A stretch of DNA of 50,743 bases from Cudoniella acicularis (taxonomy: Eukaryota > Ascomycota > Leotiomycetes > Helotiales > Helotiaceae): NCBI GenBank assembly GCA_013054445.1, contig JAAMPI010000218.1, forward strand, positions 1 through 50,743, in the 5' to 3' direction. The first letter of the stretch is position 1. Each line of letters opens with the position of its first letter. Shown piece after piece: positions 11,543 to 22,936 of the stretch. A program made the translations under genes and the position numbers. The notes under the pieces were generated by a model that was given only the letters and a program-made list of their open reading frames with translations, made no database searches and was not told where the DNA came from.

Positions 11543-12871
11543 ATGTTTTTCTACACCTCTTCTATCCTAGTATTCTTTTTCCTCCCCGCTCTCGCCCAAG
11601 GCAACCCAGTCAAATATTAAACATCATCTACAGCAAAAACACCTCTAAATTGAAGGTACAATCCACAAGAAATCTCCGACTCAAACCAAACACAAAAGCG
11701 GGGCATCAACAGCGGTAACAACACGAACAACCTCGTTGCCTTCACCAAAGGCCAGCAGTGGCATGCTCCCGTAACTCTAGAAAATCAAACTTTCAACCTG
11801 TTGGTAGATACTTGGAGCGGTAGCCTCTGGGTTGCAGCCAAAAACCCCGTTTGTTACAATACCACCGCGATTTCGGCTCCAGGCGAGTTTCTCGACGAAT
11901 CAGCCTGTGGATTTGGATCTCTGTACAGCGATACCGCCACGGTGAAAGAAATTCCTGGAGCAGAATTTACGGGTACACATGATAGTGGAGAGTTCCTGTT
12001 TGGACGAACGGCACTTGAAGATGTTACAATAGCGGGTATTCAAGTTAAACAACAGGACATTGGATTGGTGGATTTTGCATATTGTACCACAGGAGGTGGT
12101 GAAGTATCTGGTGTTATAGGTCTTTTTCTCACGGATGAACCAATTTCCTCCTTGAAAACGCAACCACTGACGAATTTCAAATGAGCTTTCCGATGAGAGT
12201 AACCCAAGGTCTATTTTCCTAACGACGTGTGAGAGGGGTCTAGTTTCTCCACTCTTCTCTCTCGCTCTCGACCAAGGGATGATAGGGGGTGAATTAACCT
12301 TTGGAGATCTTCCATCTACCCCTCGACCCCTCGTCGTGAGAATTTCACGAGTGCAAGGATCCAGAAGAAGAAGGGTGACAAGTACCCCATGTACACCATT
12401 GTCATCGATGATTATGTTTTTGCCCCTGCCAACAATACCAATTTCAAGAAGTGTAATCCTCATGTGCCACCGTCTCGGAGACTCAATACTACGGCCGGAA
12501 CAATGGTCGTTGACTCTAGAATTCCGCCGATGATTATCGACTCTATTTCGGCCCGCGGCATTAACGTTTTGTTCGCCCCCCTTGAAAGACGTTTAGAAGA
12601 CGGTCACACATACTCCATTGATTGCAATGCAAAACCACCACAATTTGGAGTTCAAATCAAGAGAAAGGTCTTCTGGGTTGATTCAAGAGATTTGATTTTG
12701 GCTGTTGGTCCTGAATCTTCGTTCCAAGGAGCCTTTGGGTCTTATTATTCGGGGATCTTTGGGATCGATGGCGACGGAGTCCTCAGAGCTGCGTTCTTGA
12801 CAAATGCGGTGCCTGTGTTTGAGCAAGGAGAAGATTTAAATATGAGATTTGCTGCAAGAAAGCCCTATTAA
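11543..12871 (+). pseudogene. Pepsin-like (A1 family) aspartic protease relic
   Basis: ATG at 11543 opens a secretion-signal-like stretch (MFFYTSSILVFFFLPALAQG). The frame stops at 11618-11620 and again at 11651-11653, then resumes with KGQQWHAPVTLENQ and LLVDTWSGSLWVAA. It stops at 12182-12184, shifts frame for GLVSPLFSLALDQGMIGGEL with LTFGDLPS, shifts back at about 12335, and ends in a coherent C-terminus at 12871. The order (first Asp motif, flap side, internal ALxxxxIGGxLxFG, second Asp motif) is that of pepsin-like proteases. Both Asp triads are unusual: DTW for DTG at 11807 and DSR for D(T/S)G at 12512. Introns might explain one interruption, but not the frame switch plus both altered active sites. 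A secreted, non-catalytic ancestor is possible. Confidence 0.7.
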
Positions 12872-13202
12872 ATATTGCAGTTGAAGTGTTCTGAGGAGGT
12901 GCCTTGAGATTTAGTATTTACTCAGGACATTCAGATGTGTGAAGCTCCATGTTGCTGATTCTTTGGGATTGGTTTCGGTTTAAGCATACACAGCTAGGGA
13001 GGTAGGCAGTCTTCTCGGCTAGGTGTATCGCTTCTGCCACGGCAATATCGCTCTTGCAATTCACCTTTCCAAGCTAAGACTTCTGACATCATCCATCTTG
13101 ACTTCAAACATATCCAAACCGTCTCCATTTCAACGTGTCGCAACCTCGATAACGATATACTGCTCTCTCCACCATACGCAAGAATCACGGTTTCGCAACA
13201 TT

Positions 13203-14331
13203 ATGGCCATCCGCGAGGCAGGTCCGGCAGCTATGTCCAGCGCTCTGCAACCCTCAAACCCAATTCTAACCAATACAACTATGAATCGACACTTCGATCC
13301 GCGCTATACGTTCAATAACGACGATGTCCTCACCAAGGTCGAGGGCGTCGACCAAGCACAAACCTTTTGAGGCAAGGTCTCTTCCCATGCGATGTCGTTC
13401 GCAAGTCCTGTGTGGAAGAGGTTCATTTCCCCACCATTTCCGCTCCTCACTGAGCTTGAAGATGGATCCCACGAGATCAGCCATCCAACACCTGAAATCG
13501 ATTTCACAGATGGTGATCGCGACGCACTCCTTGTTCTTTTGAACATTGTCCATTTCAAGTTCTCCTTGATCCCAAAACAAGCACTCAAGTACGAGATCTT
13601 GTTGCCTCTTGCAGTCCTATGTGACTAATACGATTGTGTGCCTCTGGTGGCTCCTTTTTTATCGACTTGGCTCGTAAATGAGCGTCATGATTCAATGGTT
13701 CCTGGCCATGAGAACTGGTTGTTCATTGCCTGGATTTTCGGTCGGGAACAGATCTTCTTCACCCTTATAACTAAGTTAGTAAGGATTGCGAACTTCAGTG
13801 AAAGAGGAGAGCTTGTGGTCTTGGTGGAAATATTAGGGGAGCCACTACCGGAAGGCACCATTGGTAAGTCTTTTTATTACAACTTCCAATGCTGCCCGAG
13901 AACGACTTTCTGACCGAATCGTAGAGAGTATCAAAAAATTTCATTTGTTCGTTACCAAGGCTACTCTTGAAGTTTGCTATGGTTTCGTCGATAAACTAGC
14001 CTCGAGCATGATAAAGAACTGCAAGCACCAGACAGACGAATGTGACGTTTTGGGATATGGTTCTATTGTTCTGAGCCTTGAAAAGGAGGAGCTCTGGTCG
14101 CGAAAGGATCCCGCGGCGATAAAGTGCAGCTTGGAAGATCTGGCAGAACGCCTGGCTAATGTTCGAATACTTTTCCTGCCTTGCTCGGACGAAGACAAGC
14201 TTGACCATACTAAGTGTCATAGAAGTCTCTTTGAGGAGGGCGTGTTTGAAGATTCGAGAATACAGCTTCAAGATGAGATTACCGAGGCATATACTCCATA
14301 TTTTGACAGAGTGAAGGCTACGTTGCAGTGA
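13203..14331 (+). pseudogene. BTB-type protein, tandem paralog A (two in-frame stops)
   Basis: First of four tandem paralogs. All pieces stay in one frame: YTFNNDDVLTKVEG, ASPVWKRFISPPF, DALLVLLNIVHFKF and ENWLFIAWIFGREQIFF. It is interrupted only by TGA at 13368-13370 and TAA at 13626-13628. The TAA sits in C-D-stop-Y-D-C, where the intact neighbour has CDQYDC, so CAA became TAA. A 61-bp intron (13864-13924, GTAAGT...CGTAG, phase 1) lies at the same place as in paralog B and joins I to ESIKKF. Exon 2 ends at 14331. The acidic linker of paralog B is missing. BTB folds usually mediate dimerisation or cullin-3 binding, but the partner is unknown here. The start is taken as ATG 13203; other ATGs upstream are possible. 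Confidence 0.7.
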
Positions 14332-15656
14332 TGGAATGAGGATTTTAAGTCTATGGCCGGGAGAATAACGGAGCGCCATACAGTAGCAACATGTATGGGA
14401 AGCTCATTAGGATTAGGAGCATCCGAGAGTTTAGTCACAAATCGTCTTTCTCAAAAGGAGGGTTATGGCAACTGCGATAGTAGCAAGCCTTTTGACAAAA
14501 GATAAAGGTCATTTAGCATCCTAAGGTATCTTGGCACTCTCTAGAACAAACGTGATGAAAGTCGTTGAAAAGATATTCCAAAGCTCGAGGAGTATCTGTT
14601 GAGTTTTAAGTAGGTTTCCAGGCATCCATTTCAATTCGGTATTACCAATCATTTTGAATAGCAGTCGTGATAAATGCCCAACAAGCAGGATCTCAAACTT
14701 AGGAGAAGCAATTACAAAAGATTTCTTATTCTCCGCTACTAGAAATATTAAAATACTTTCAGGCTATAATTTTCGATAAATAAAGAGATATGAATTGGGC
14801 TATGAAATACCGATTTCACTCTTTCAAGAAAGTCTCAACTAACATTGTCGTTTCAAGATCTAGGTAAATGATTTGCGAGAAAGTTTTTGGAACAATTTAA
14901 GAGCAAGGCCTGTGGCAAAATACTTGAGCTACAAGAATTTTCGGAAGTTCAGAAACCTTTTAGCGGAATTTGGCTATTATACTTCGCTCCTGCTCTTCGG
15001 CATATTTCCATCAGGACGTCTAGAAGGCTATCAAATTTTCAACAATGTCAAAGATGCGTTTTCTAAGTCGAAGAACCACTTTCTAGTGGATGGAAAAAAG
15101 AAAACGAATTTTAAGTTTGGATTCCTTGTGCTGCATTGCCATGGAATCATCCAAATACAGTTGAATGCTAAAGTGCGTTAGCTAAATGGGTAAAACTCCA
15201 AGTTGCTAAAGTAAAATAAAGATCCAAATCAGTTGCAATGACTATTACTTTTACAGACATTTCAATACGACATCATGCTTGTTTTTGGAAGTGTTGTGTT
15301 TGAATACACCACACGTCCCACTAAATTCCTCAAGGATTCATACTCCTCTGCGTTGTGCTAACCTTTGAGTCCTGGGTGCAAACTTCACTTTTAATTATGC
15401 TCTGGACGTTCCTGCGTAGAAGGCTCTAGAAATTGGTGGCTTGTACTTGTTATAAGCTGCTTCGCAACGCAATTCACTCTTAACTCAACATAAAATAAGC
15501 CAAGGTCTTCTCACCTTTCCTCCACAACCCTTCTCCCTCCACAATCTTTTTTTCCTCCACAACCTTGCTTCCTCTACAACCTTTCCTCTTCTACAGTCAT
15601 TCCTATCTCAACTTCAACCTCAACCTCAACGTCACCTCACCTCCAGACTTCCAACG
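14332..15656. other. Intergenic spacer in the BTB array
   Basis: No recognisable gene. The open frame at 14873-15181 (+) has no family match I know and an AT-rich, Lys/Phe-rich composition. The last ~170 bp (15485-15656) are a pyrimidine-rich leader with repeated CTCCACAAC-like units directly before the next start codon, a typical fungal core-promoter/5'-leader feature. Confidence 0.45.
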
Positions 15657-16895
15657 ATGAAACATCAACGAAGAGACGCTGCCACCGCAGCAGAAAACAG
15701 AGATATGTTCACCTTCGATGATACCGGCGACGTCCGTATCCTTGTCACATGTGATGGACAACGCGTCGTTGGAAGAGCCTCGTCACAATCCTTGCGCCGC
15801 GCAAGCCCGGTTTGGGCCAAGTTTCTATTTCCTCCTTTTGCAAGAATTCCTGCGAGTGGAGGAGATGACGAAGAGGAGGATTCAGAAGACGAAGGAGATA
15901 AAGACGAAAACGAAGGGACTGGGGAGGAGCTGGATCAACAGCAAAATGATAACGATCGAGTACTGTCAGAAGAGCTGGAGTTGAATGACCTCACCTTTTC
16001 GCTGGATTTCACTCAAGATGACTCTGAGTCTGTTCGAATTCTTTTGAACATTGTTCACCTCGAGTTCAGCGATGTTCCGGAAAAGTTGAATTATGAAGTC
16101 CTTGTCAATGTTGCAATTCTCTGTGACCAATATGATTGCGTTAAGGTCACAGCACCATGGTTGGTCAGATGGCTATCCGATGAGGGAACCGCATCCTTGG
16201 AAGACGGTCACGAAGAATGGTTGTTTATTTCGTGGGTCTTCGGCAGAAAAAGGGTCTTCGAGAGACTCGCAAAGAAGCTAATGAGAGAAGTCAAAACGAA
16301 CTACGAGGGCGGCGACTGCATTTTGACAAATAATACGATTCTTCCACATGACATCAGGCCAGTTGGGATAGTTGGTAAGTGGAAATAATCTTTTTTTTTC
16401 TTTTACCTTTCTACGAGGAGCTGCTAATAAGAAATTATTCGAATAGAGAGCATTATGCAAACTCGGAAACGCTGCGTCGAAGCTCTTCTCACCCCCTTCT
16501 ACGATGAACTTGATCGGTATATGGACGGAGAAATGCTAGGAGTAATAAAGTGCGACTATGGCAACAAAGCCTGCGACTCTATCATTGCTGGCTCCCTCCT
16601 CATTGGTCTTCAGGCTGCTAGACTTTGGCCTCCTAGACACTTCGATCAAATCCACGAGAGCACGAATTACTTGGCATCGGAACTTAGAAAGATTGAAATC
16701 CACACTTACTTCCCAAAGCCCGGCACCCTCGAAGGTTTTACAGAGGATCACACGAAATGTTGTAAGGGTGTGGAACCTCGGAAGTGGGTAAATAGTATAT
16801 TAGCCTGGAAGAGGAGCCCAGTTCTCGACTCACATACCAGACATATGGAGGCGGCTGAGGCTATGTTGAAAAGAAAGTCCAGAGATAGACGCTAA
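15657..16895 (+). CDS. BTB-type protein, tandem paralog B (intact)
   Basis: Exons 15657-16374 and 16447-16895 give 388 residues. The 72-bp intron (GTAAGT...AATAG, phase 1) is where paralogs A, C and D also have one. The N-terminal half looks like a fungal BTB/POZ domain: FTFDDTGDVRILVTCDG (18-34), ASPVWAKFLFPPF (49-61), then after a strongly acidic low-complexity linker (about 69-108, Glu/Asp-rich) SVRILLNIVHLEF (125-137), VNVAILCDQYDC (150-161) and EEWLFISWVFGRKRVFE. The second exon encodes an all-alpha region with CDSIIAGSLLIGLQ and LWPPR, shared by all four paralogs. It is the only copy without stops, so it is the candidate functional gene. The family call rests on motif pattern; the biochemical role is not known. 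Confidence 0.8.
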
Positions 16896-17480
16896 TCTTG
16901 GAACCTTATTTGGGTACGGCAAGAGAAAGGAAGTGGTACGGTATGAAATGGAAAAGGACTCCTGCTGAGCAGTTCAATTACTGACAAGCCACAGTTGTAT
17001 ACATCATCTGCTGTGCTCCGAAGAGATTGAGAGATGAAGTATTACGACAAACTATGGTTTCGAATTCGTGTTTGTTGATATAGGTGAAATTCGGATTCTG
17101 TTTTAATTACGGACAAGAATACGCTTTCCTGTACTTTTACTTAGCTCTCCCTAAATCACTCACTCCTGTCCATGCAGCAACTTTTAAAAGTTCTCTTTCC
17201 ACATGCGCCCAGAGAAGTAGAGTACAGTGCTGAAAATTTAAAAAGTGAAGCTTCGAGGAAGCGCGAGACGTCTCGGTTAGGCTTTTATCAAGACGCGACT
17301 TGTTTTGTCAACTTCTCAATCTCAACCTCGACATCAACTTTCGCCAACCCGTCAATAACACACAAACTATTTCTCAGCCTCTGCTGCTGCATTGGCGCGC
17401 TATTATCACATCTCATTCTGGGACTTCAGCTCAGAGAAATAGAACCACCTTTTTCTTCATTTCAGCAAGCAAGTACAAAA
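16896..17480. other. Intergenic spacer in the BTB array
   Basis: No gene recognised. The part just before 17481 is CT/CA-rich (for example TCTCAATCTCAACCTCGAC at 17315-17333) and resembles the leader of paralog B, which suggests that the duplicated unit included the promoter. Confidence 0.4.
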
Positions 17481-18692
17481 ATGGAAAACGCCGTGGAGTT
17501 TGACTATCGCTTCGATTTCAGCCCCGGAGCTGATAGAAAAATTTCGGTCTACTTCCGGGGGCAAAATATTACTGGCAGAGTTTCATCAATTGTTTTACGT
17601 ATAACAAGTCTTGACTAGGCCGAGATGGTAATGGAGGCCGAGAGAGACGATAAGCGTCTCTACGACGATCAGTATCTTGAGAGCGTCAATGAGGAACCCC
17701 ACGAAAGTGATATTAACGGAGTCGACGTACAATGCACAGGCCAGCCAGAAGAAGATGCAGAAAGTGTTGTCGAGAATGAATAGGAGGGTGATGAGGATGG
17801 ATTCGAAGAACCACCGTTACCTATCATTCAGCTCCATCCCACCCCAATCTACTTTGAACGTGATGACGATGGCGACGCCCTTCGGATTCTACTCGCTATC
17901 GCCCACCTACAATTCAATCATGTTCCCCAGCACGCGTTACGTTTCGAAATGTTGCTCAACTTGGCAGTTCTTTGCGAGAAATACAATTGCTTCGGCATCG
18001 TGACTCCATTCTTCCAAAATGGCTTTCGGAAGAGAAATATGACTCGCTCGAAGGTGGTCGGGAGGAATGGCTCTTTATTGCTTAGGTATTTGGCAGGAAA
18101 AATGTCTTCGAAAAGGTGGTAAGAGTAATGGTGCAGAGTGTAAAGTTAACTATCACCGGAGCTTGCCTTAGCTACAAGTTCAAGTGTCTAGAAACCCCTT
18201 ACATGCCATTATTCATCCTGGGTTAGTATTATCCCATGCTCACTTGATACACTATCTTCGAATTTTATACTAACCAAATATGCAGAAAGTATCAAGAAAA
18301 CTCCCCAAGCCGCCGTTAAAGCCATCCTTGACATTTTCTACAATTACGTCGATGTTTTCGAGAATGGTGTCGGGGTTCATCGCTGCCAAATGAAACATGA
18401 CGCGCAAGCTTGTGATTCTATCATCTACGGCTCTCTAATTATGGGTCTTCAGAAACTGCACCTGTGGCCAAGAAAGAGGCCCGAGGAGGTACAAATCAGT
18501 ATCGATGATCTCGCATATACACTGAAGAAAATCCAGATCAGCAGATATCCAAAGCACCCCTGCGTACCAAACATCGCCAAGGAAATCAACGACGTACTGG
18601 CAGCAATTCCAAACCCGATACTTGACTTCCACCATTACCATTTTGCACTTGCTAAATCATTTCTGGAAGCGGATTGCAACGAGGACGTCTGA
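17481..18692 (+). pseudogene. BTB-type protein, tandem paralog C (stops and frameshift)
   Basis: Starts at ATG 17481 (MENAVEFDYRFDFSPGADRK). TAG at 17616-17618 follows ITSLD. The acidic linker continues in frame to TAG at 17781-17783. DALRILLAIAHLQF and LLNLAVLCEKYNC match paralog B. Near 18010 the frame must shift to read WLSEEKYDSLEGGREEWLFI, then TAG at 18083-18085 stands where other copies have tryptophan (FISWVFGRK in B). An intron at 18222-18285 (GTTAGT...ACTAAC...GCAG) is in the shared position, and exon 2 continues as ESIKKTPQAAVKAIL and CDSIIYGSLIMGLQ to 18692. At least three stops and one frameshift make this a clear pseudogene, though exon 2 is well preserved. Confidence 0.75.
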
Positions 18693-19350
18693 GAGGATTC
18701 GTTGATTCAAGAACAGGAAGGGGTTCGATTTCTCGAGGCTAGAGGCAAGGCTAGAGTATTGGTTTGAGACATCATTGAAACAGGTTGTACTGTACATTGT
18801 ACGTAAAGTCAACAACACCGCAAAGTGTAGATTAGCTTCCACGGAGGAATTGTGTGCATAGCGCATTGAATCTTGAGAGCTAGAAATGTTGCCAATACAA
18901 AGCAAATAAAAGAATCATCAAGTGACTGATAGACTTTTGGGCCCAAATTGTGATTTTACAAAGCAAAAGTGTCACTAGCTAGATAACACATTAAAAGAAA
19001 CCTTTCAATAGCCTTGATTACGCCAGAAAATCTAGTGAAATGGATAATGGAATACTACCTCTGGGTCCAGTTGATTCGGCGATCTAAAAAGAGCTAGCTA
19101 AACCCAGTCTTATTATTACCAGTACAGATTCAATCCTCCAACTCAAACAACCAACCACCCCCTCACCCTTAGCAAGCGCGCTTCCTCGCGCTTCCTCGTT
19201 CTTCCTCTTCCCTCAAGCACAAGCACAACCAACACCACCTTCTAAACACAAAACACCCATCCCCCACTACCGTCCACCACCCTCTCGCAACACCTCCCTC
19301 AACACTTCAACACCAAATCACCCACACAACTCCACCACTAACCCACCACA
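18693..19350. other. Intergenic spacer in the BTB array
   Basis: No gene recognised. 19130-19350 is C/A-rich with repeats such as CTTCCTCGCGCTTCCTCG (from about 19181) and CACCACC strings, again a leader-like tract before the next paralog. Confidence 0.4.
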
Positions 19351-20757
19351 ATGGAAACCAACAAACTCACTGCACCCTCTTTCATCTTCGACCCTGAAGG
19401 CGACGTTAATATACTCATCACACTTGGCGGCAAGCTCATCACCGGCAAGGTCAACTCTCAAGCTATGCGCCTTGCCAGTCCTGTATGGGCGAAATTTATT
19501 TTCCCGCCTTGGGTTCTTTGGCCATGAATCAGACACTGCGACTGAGGCAGTGAGCAGCAGTGTAGTTGCGCAGGGAGAACAACAAGGAGGAAGCAGCAAG
19601 AAGAAGGGTAGTAAGGTGCAGAGTCATGAGGATGGAGTAGAACGTGAAGGTCGTATAGCCAAGGCTGGTATTGTTCTAGCTATTCTGGTATGGCTAGGCT
19701 TGTATGGCCTTGTATCGGCAGCATACCATACCACTACAGAGGATCAGCGTCGGAAGGTGGAAATTCAAAATAAGGAGAGCAAACAAGAGGAGAGCAAGCA
19801 GGAGGAAGTCGAGCAAGAGGAGAACAAGTAGGGAGCCGACCTTAGGGAGAAAGCAGAAGGGGACAGCAGCAAGTACATAATCAAAGAGCTTGACATGTCT
19901 GAAGGCGATGCGCAAGTAATCCACTTGCTCCTCTCTTTGGCGCATTCGAAGTTCCCTAGTCTGCCAGCCCGCTTGACATATATCGAGCTTTTGAATCTCG
20001 CCATCATGTGCAATCTGTACCTATGCGCTCAGACGGTGACAGGCTTTCTCCCTTTGTGGGTTCATGATTTGGACGGCATGATGAAGGAGGCTGAGGTGTC
20101 GGGTTGGTTGTTTATTGCTCGCGTGTTTGGCAAGGAGATCTCTGAGAAGCTTGCGCTGGATCTTCTGCAAAATATGAAACTAGACTTCAGTGGAAAAATG
20201 CTGAATGAGAAAGGTGTTGAGATCAAGGATCCCATACCAGAGGGAATCATTGGTGTGTTTGACACGAGTTCGAAGGAGTTGTCTCTTACACAAGGCTGAT
20301 AGTCATTGCAGAAAATATTCGGTCAATTCGTCTAACGATATTCCAGTCTCTCCTCAACGTTGTTTACAGCGCCATGGATGTTATATCCTCAAGGAGTCTT
20401 GCTAATGGTATAGCACAGTGCTACCACAATGGTGATGCTTGCGATGTCATGGCTTATGGTGCGATGTGCCTTGCGATGCAGAAGGAAGGATTATGGCCAA
20501 GAAAGAAACCAAGTGAGATTTTGATGAGTATTAAAGATCTCAAGATTATGCTGGACAGAGCTGAGGACCATGTCTGGTCATGCAGTAACAAGGTGAAGGA
20601 CAAAAGCCATACCTCCTGCCATTAGTCTTCTTTGAGAGGAGAGCTTATAAAGGTGGCTAGCTCCATTATTAGTCAAGTCCCGAGCCTCACAAACACATGG
20701 CTCGAGGGGCCAGCGGCCAAAAGTGAGGAGGACGGGTTTCTGGGCAGGATACATTGA
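19351..20757 (+). pseudogene. BTB-type protein, tandem paralog D (frameshift and stops)
   Basis: ATG 19351 opens FIFDPEGDVNILITLGGK and RLASPVWAKFIFPPW, then the frame runs into TGA at about 19525. Homology resumes in another frame, with TAG at 19829-19831, and continues through VIHLLLSLAHSKF, LLNLAIMCNLY and SGWLFIARVFGKE. The 59-bp intron at 20253-20311 (GTGTGT...TTGCAG) is in the shared position. Exon 2 reads CDVMAYGAMCLAMQ and LWPRKKPSE, and reaches TAG 20623-20625, after which coding-like sequence in the same frame goes on to TGA 20755-20757 (for example SSIISQVPSLTNTWLEG). The linker region contains an odd hydrophobic stretch (AGIVLAILVWLGLYGLVSAA, about 19663-19722) absent from the other copies. 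Confidence 0.7.
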
Positions 20758-21116
20758 AGAAGACGGCAAGAAAATGCTTCGGAAGCTATGGCTCATAGTC
20801 TGGCTTCTAGCTTTTCAAGGTGAACTTTCTAAACTAATTAAAACGGAGGGAGTGGGCTGTAGTCATTCTACAATGATAGATAAACAACTCCAATGACAAA
20901 CATATTGGGAAAACTTACAGACGCTGTGTGTTCAACGTCAAGTCTCCGCTGGGAGTATTCTCATTTGCTTCATTTATTGACCTCTAGATGGCTCTGTTTT
21001 TCCTTCTATCTAGAAGGCGGGGTATATCTATCGTACAATATCCGAGAGATCCAAGTTCTCCCCATTTTTATTTTCCCATCCACATCTCATAATTTCAACT
21101 CCATAATTTTAAAATC
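20758..21116. other. Intergenic, end of BTB array to PEX12
   Basis: No gene recognised. It separates the decayed paralog D from the 3' end of PEX12, which runs on the opposite strand. Confidence 0.45.
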
Positions 21117-22431
21117 TCAAACGATTATCCTCCTCAATCCTTCCGTCCCACCCAGTACCCTCCTTCCAGTAACAGCACATCTTCCCCTCCCATCTTCCCA
21201 TTTTCCTTCTCGCCCTTCCATCCACTTCTCCTGCCTCTCGGTATTTCCCTCCATCCATTTATGTATACAAGTATAACAATACACGAAACCTGTCTGGCAT
21301 GCAGTTGCTGTTGTGATTTCTGCTTCGCATATTGGGCAAAGTTCTGAATTCTCTGGTATTGGGATGGTGTAAATCGGTAACAAAGATGCTGCAGCAATAG
21401 GAGGATTTTTTGGCTCTTGTTCTGCTTGTGGCTTTCCGTCTTCGGGTGAAGGTTCAGATGAGGAAGATGCTTTTTTTATCTAGTTTTGGACCAAATCTCG
21501 TTGAAAGTGTTGAAAGACCAGAGACAATTGGTGGCGGTACCTCGATCCCTTCCGCTACTTTCTTGCTCAACTGTCTTGCGAAATCTGAAGCATGCCACCA
21601 TTCCAAGAACTTAAGCGCAAAAATACTTGTTGGTAGCAAGATCTTCAGACTCCCTAATACCCTCTCACCCATAACTCTGGGATCAAATAAACTGGTCACA
21701 CCCAAATTGCCTCCCCTAGCCCCCTCTATCTTTGGCGCATGCATGGCAGCAATGGCCTTATAGTCCTCCTCTCCCAACCTCCTCATTCTCGTCCCAATCA
21801 ACCAAAGGAATGGATTATGATATCTGCTATTATCAAACAGATACGCCACATTAAACACCAATATGGCAAAGTAATACGCCGCATTCACACTTGGATATAT
21901 ATTCCTTAAGAACCACTGATAATAATGCGTGATCCTCTGCCGTATCGTCGGGTTCGGTGGCATGCGAGTGTAATTCCCTCCAAGCAACGCCCTCGGCGCA
22001 TTAATTTCGTAACTCTCATCCAGCTTCCGCTTCAAATACGGTATCCCTACCATCACAGCAAGATTCTTCCATATATCTCCTCGAGAAAGTTTTAATGCTC
22101 CGCGCACATGCGCTGGTGCGCCTATTGACGCGCGAGGAATCTCGCCGACAGAAAGGCATTTTTCGCGTTTGAGGCCGTAGAAATTCTCTGTGAAGCCGCC
22201 CCCGTGTGTGCGCAGGTAGTATCGTTCTATGAGGAGGAAGGAGAGAGCGTATATCTCGTCGAAGGAGTTGAGTATTCGGAGGAGGTAGCGCGGATGTCTG
22301 TGGGTTGCGAGGGTGAGGAGATATCGGAGAGACGGCGGAAGGAGGGCGGAGAGTTGGGATTCGGAGAGGAGTTCGAAGAGGGATGGTTTGTGAGGGTCCA
22401 GAGGCGACTGGAGCTGTGTTAGAAACTCCAT
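21117..22431 (-). CDS. PEX12: Peroxin 12, RING-type peroxisome biogenesis E3 component (split by one base)
   Basis: PEX12 forms, with PEX2 and PEX10, the peroxisomal membrane ubiquitin-ligase complex needed to recycle the import receptor PEX5. The start is ATG 22431 ([20 protein letters not shown]); a TTG three codons upstream is not preferred. The N-terminal region has the conserved [20 protein letters not shown] and [12 protein letters not shown]. Transmembrane-like segments include [18 protein letters not shown]. The C-terminal RING-like domain is at about 21345-21255, with CPIC and CYTC pairs and the single-zinc arrangement usual for PEX12, followed by a [14 protein letters not shown] end ([13 protein letters not shown]). 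The frame breaks once, at an A7 run (T7 at 21471-21477 on the + strand): the upstream frame ends FLI-stop at 21454, while the next frame continues [15 protein letters not shown] into the RING. With the frame corrected the length is about 437 residues, normal for fungi. Confidence 0.9.
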
Positions 22432-22936
22432 CTTCGTCAAATATATTGGCCCAGGAGGATGATGGGAGTGGGAAAGTGGACGTGGTAAGTGAAGTTGACA
22501 AGGCTGAGATTGGGAGGAATTCCCTGAGCCGAGGTAAGATTAGAGTTCTATCACAGCAGACCGGAAATTGTCAGCCACTAGCGCCAAATTAGCCTCAGGC
22601 TACAACATCGAACTTATAAAAGCCTCGAAATTAGCATAAATATATTTAATTTTATAAGACTTATATTAAAATCATTAATAGTATATATTAATTATTTAAT
22701 ATTCAGAAATCACTTACTAATTAATGTTTTATGCGCTAAGATATTAAAGATAAGGAGTTTTAGTACAAAATCACGTGTTTTGGTACATGACTTCGGGTAA
22801 GTTAGGTATTCTAGCCTAAGGTTAAGATTCCTTAGAACCCTAACTGTCGCTTTTTTAACATCTCTTTACAGAAATACCCTACCTTCTTCATTAGCCACTA
22901 CCGCCCGAGAAAGGCAAATTCCTTCAATCAAACCAG
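22432..22936. other. PEX12 promoter side and AT-rich spacer
   Basis: Shared upstream region of PEX12 (-) and the small gene at 22937 (+). 22620-22720 is very AT-rich. A CACGTG is present near 22772. No gene is seen. Confidence 0.45.

Noticed and set aside
11900..12463. 187-codon minus-strand frame opposite the protease relic
   Set aside because: Shadow of the protease coding strand, without family features.
13266..14379. Several minus-strand frames opposite BTB paralog A
   Set aside because: The plus strand carries the conserved BTB motifs and intron; these are complementary shadows.
14873..15181. 102-codon plus-strand frame between BTB copies
   Set aside because: No family, AT-rich codons, no supporting context.
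18083..18085. TAG at a conserved Trp position in BTB paralog C, considered as a site of A-to-I mRNA editing (UAG to UGG)
   Set aside because: The same gene has two further stops and a frameshift, so editing this site alone would not restore it.
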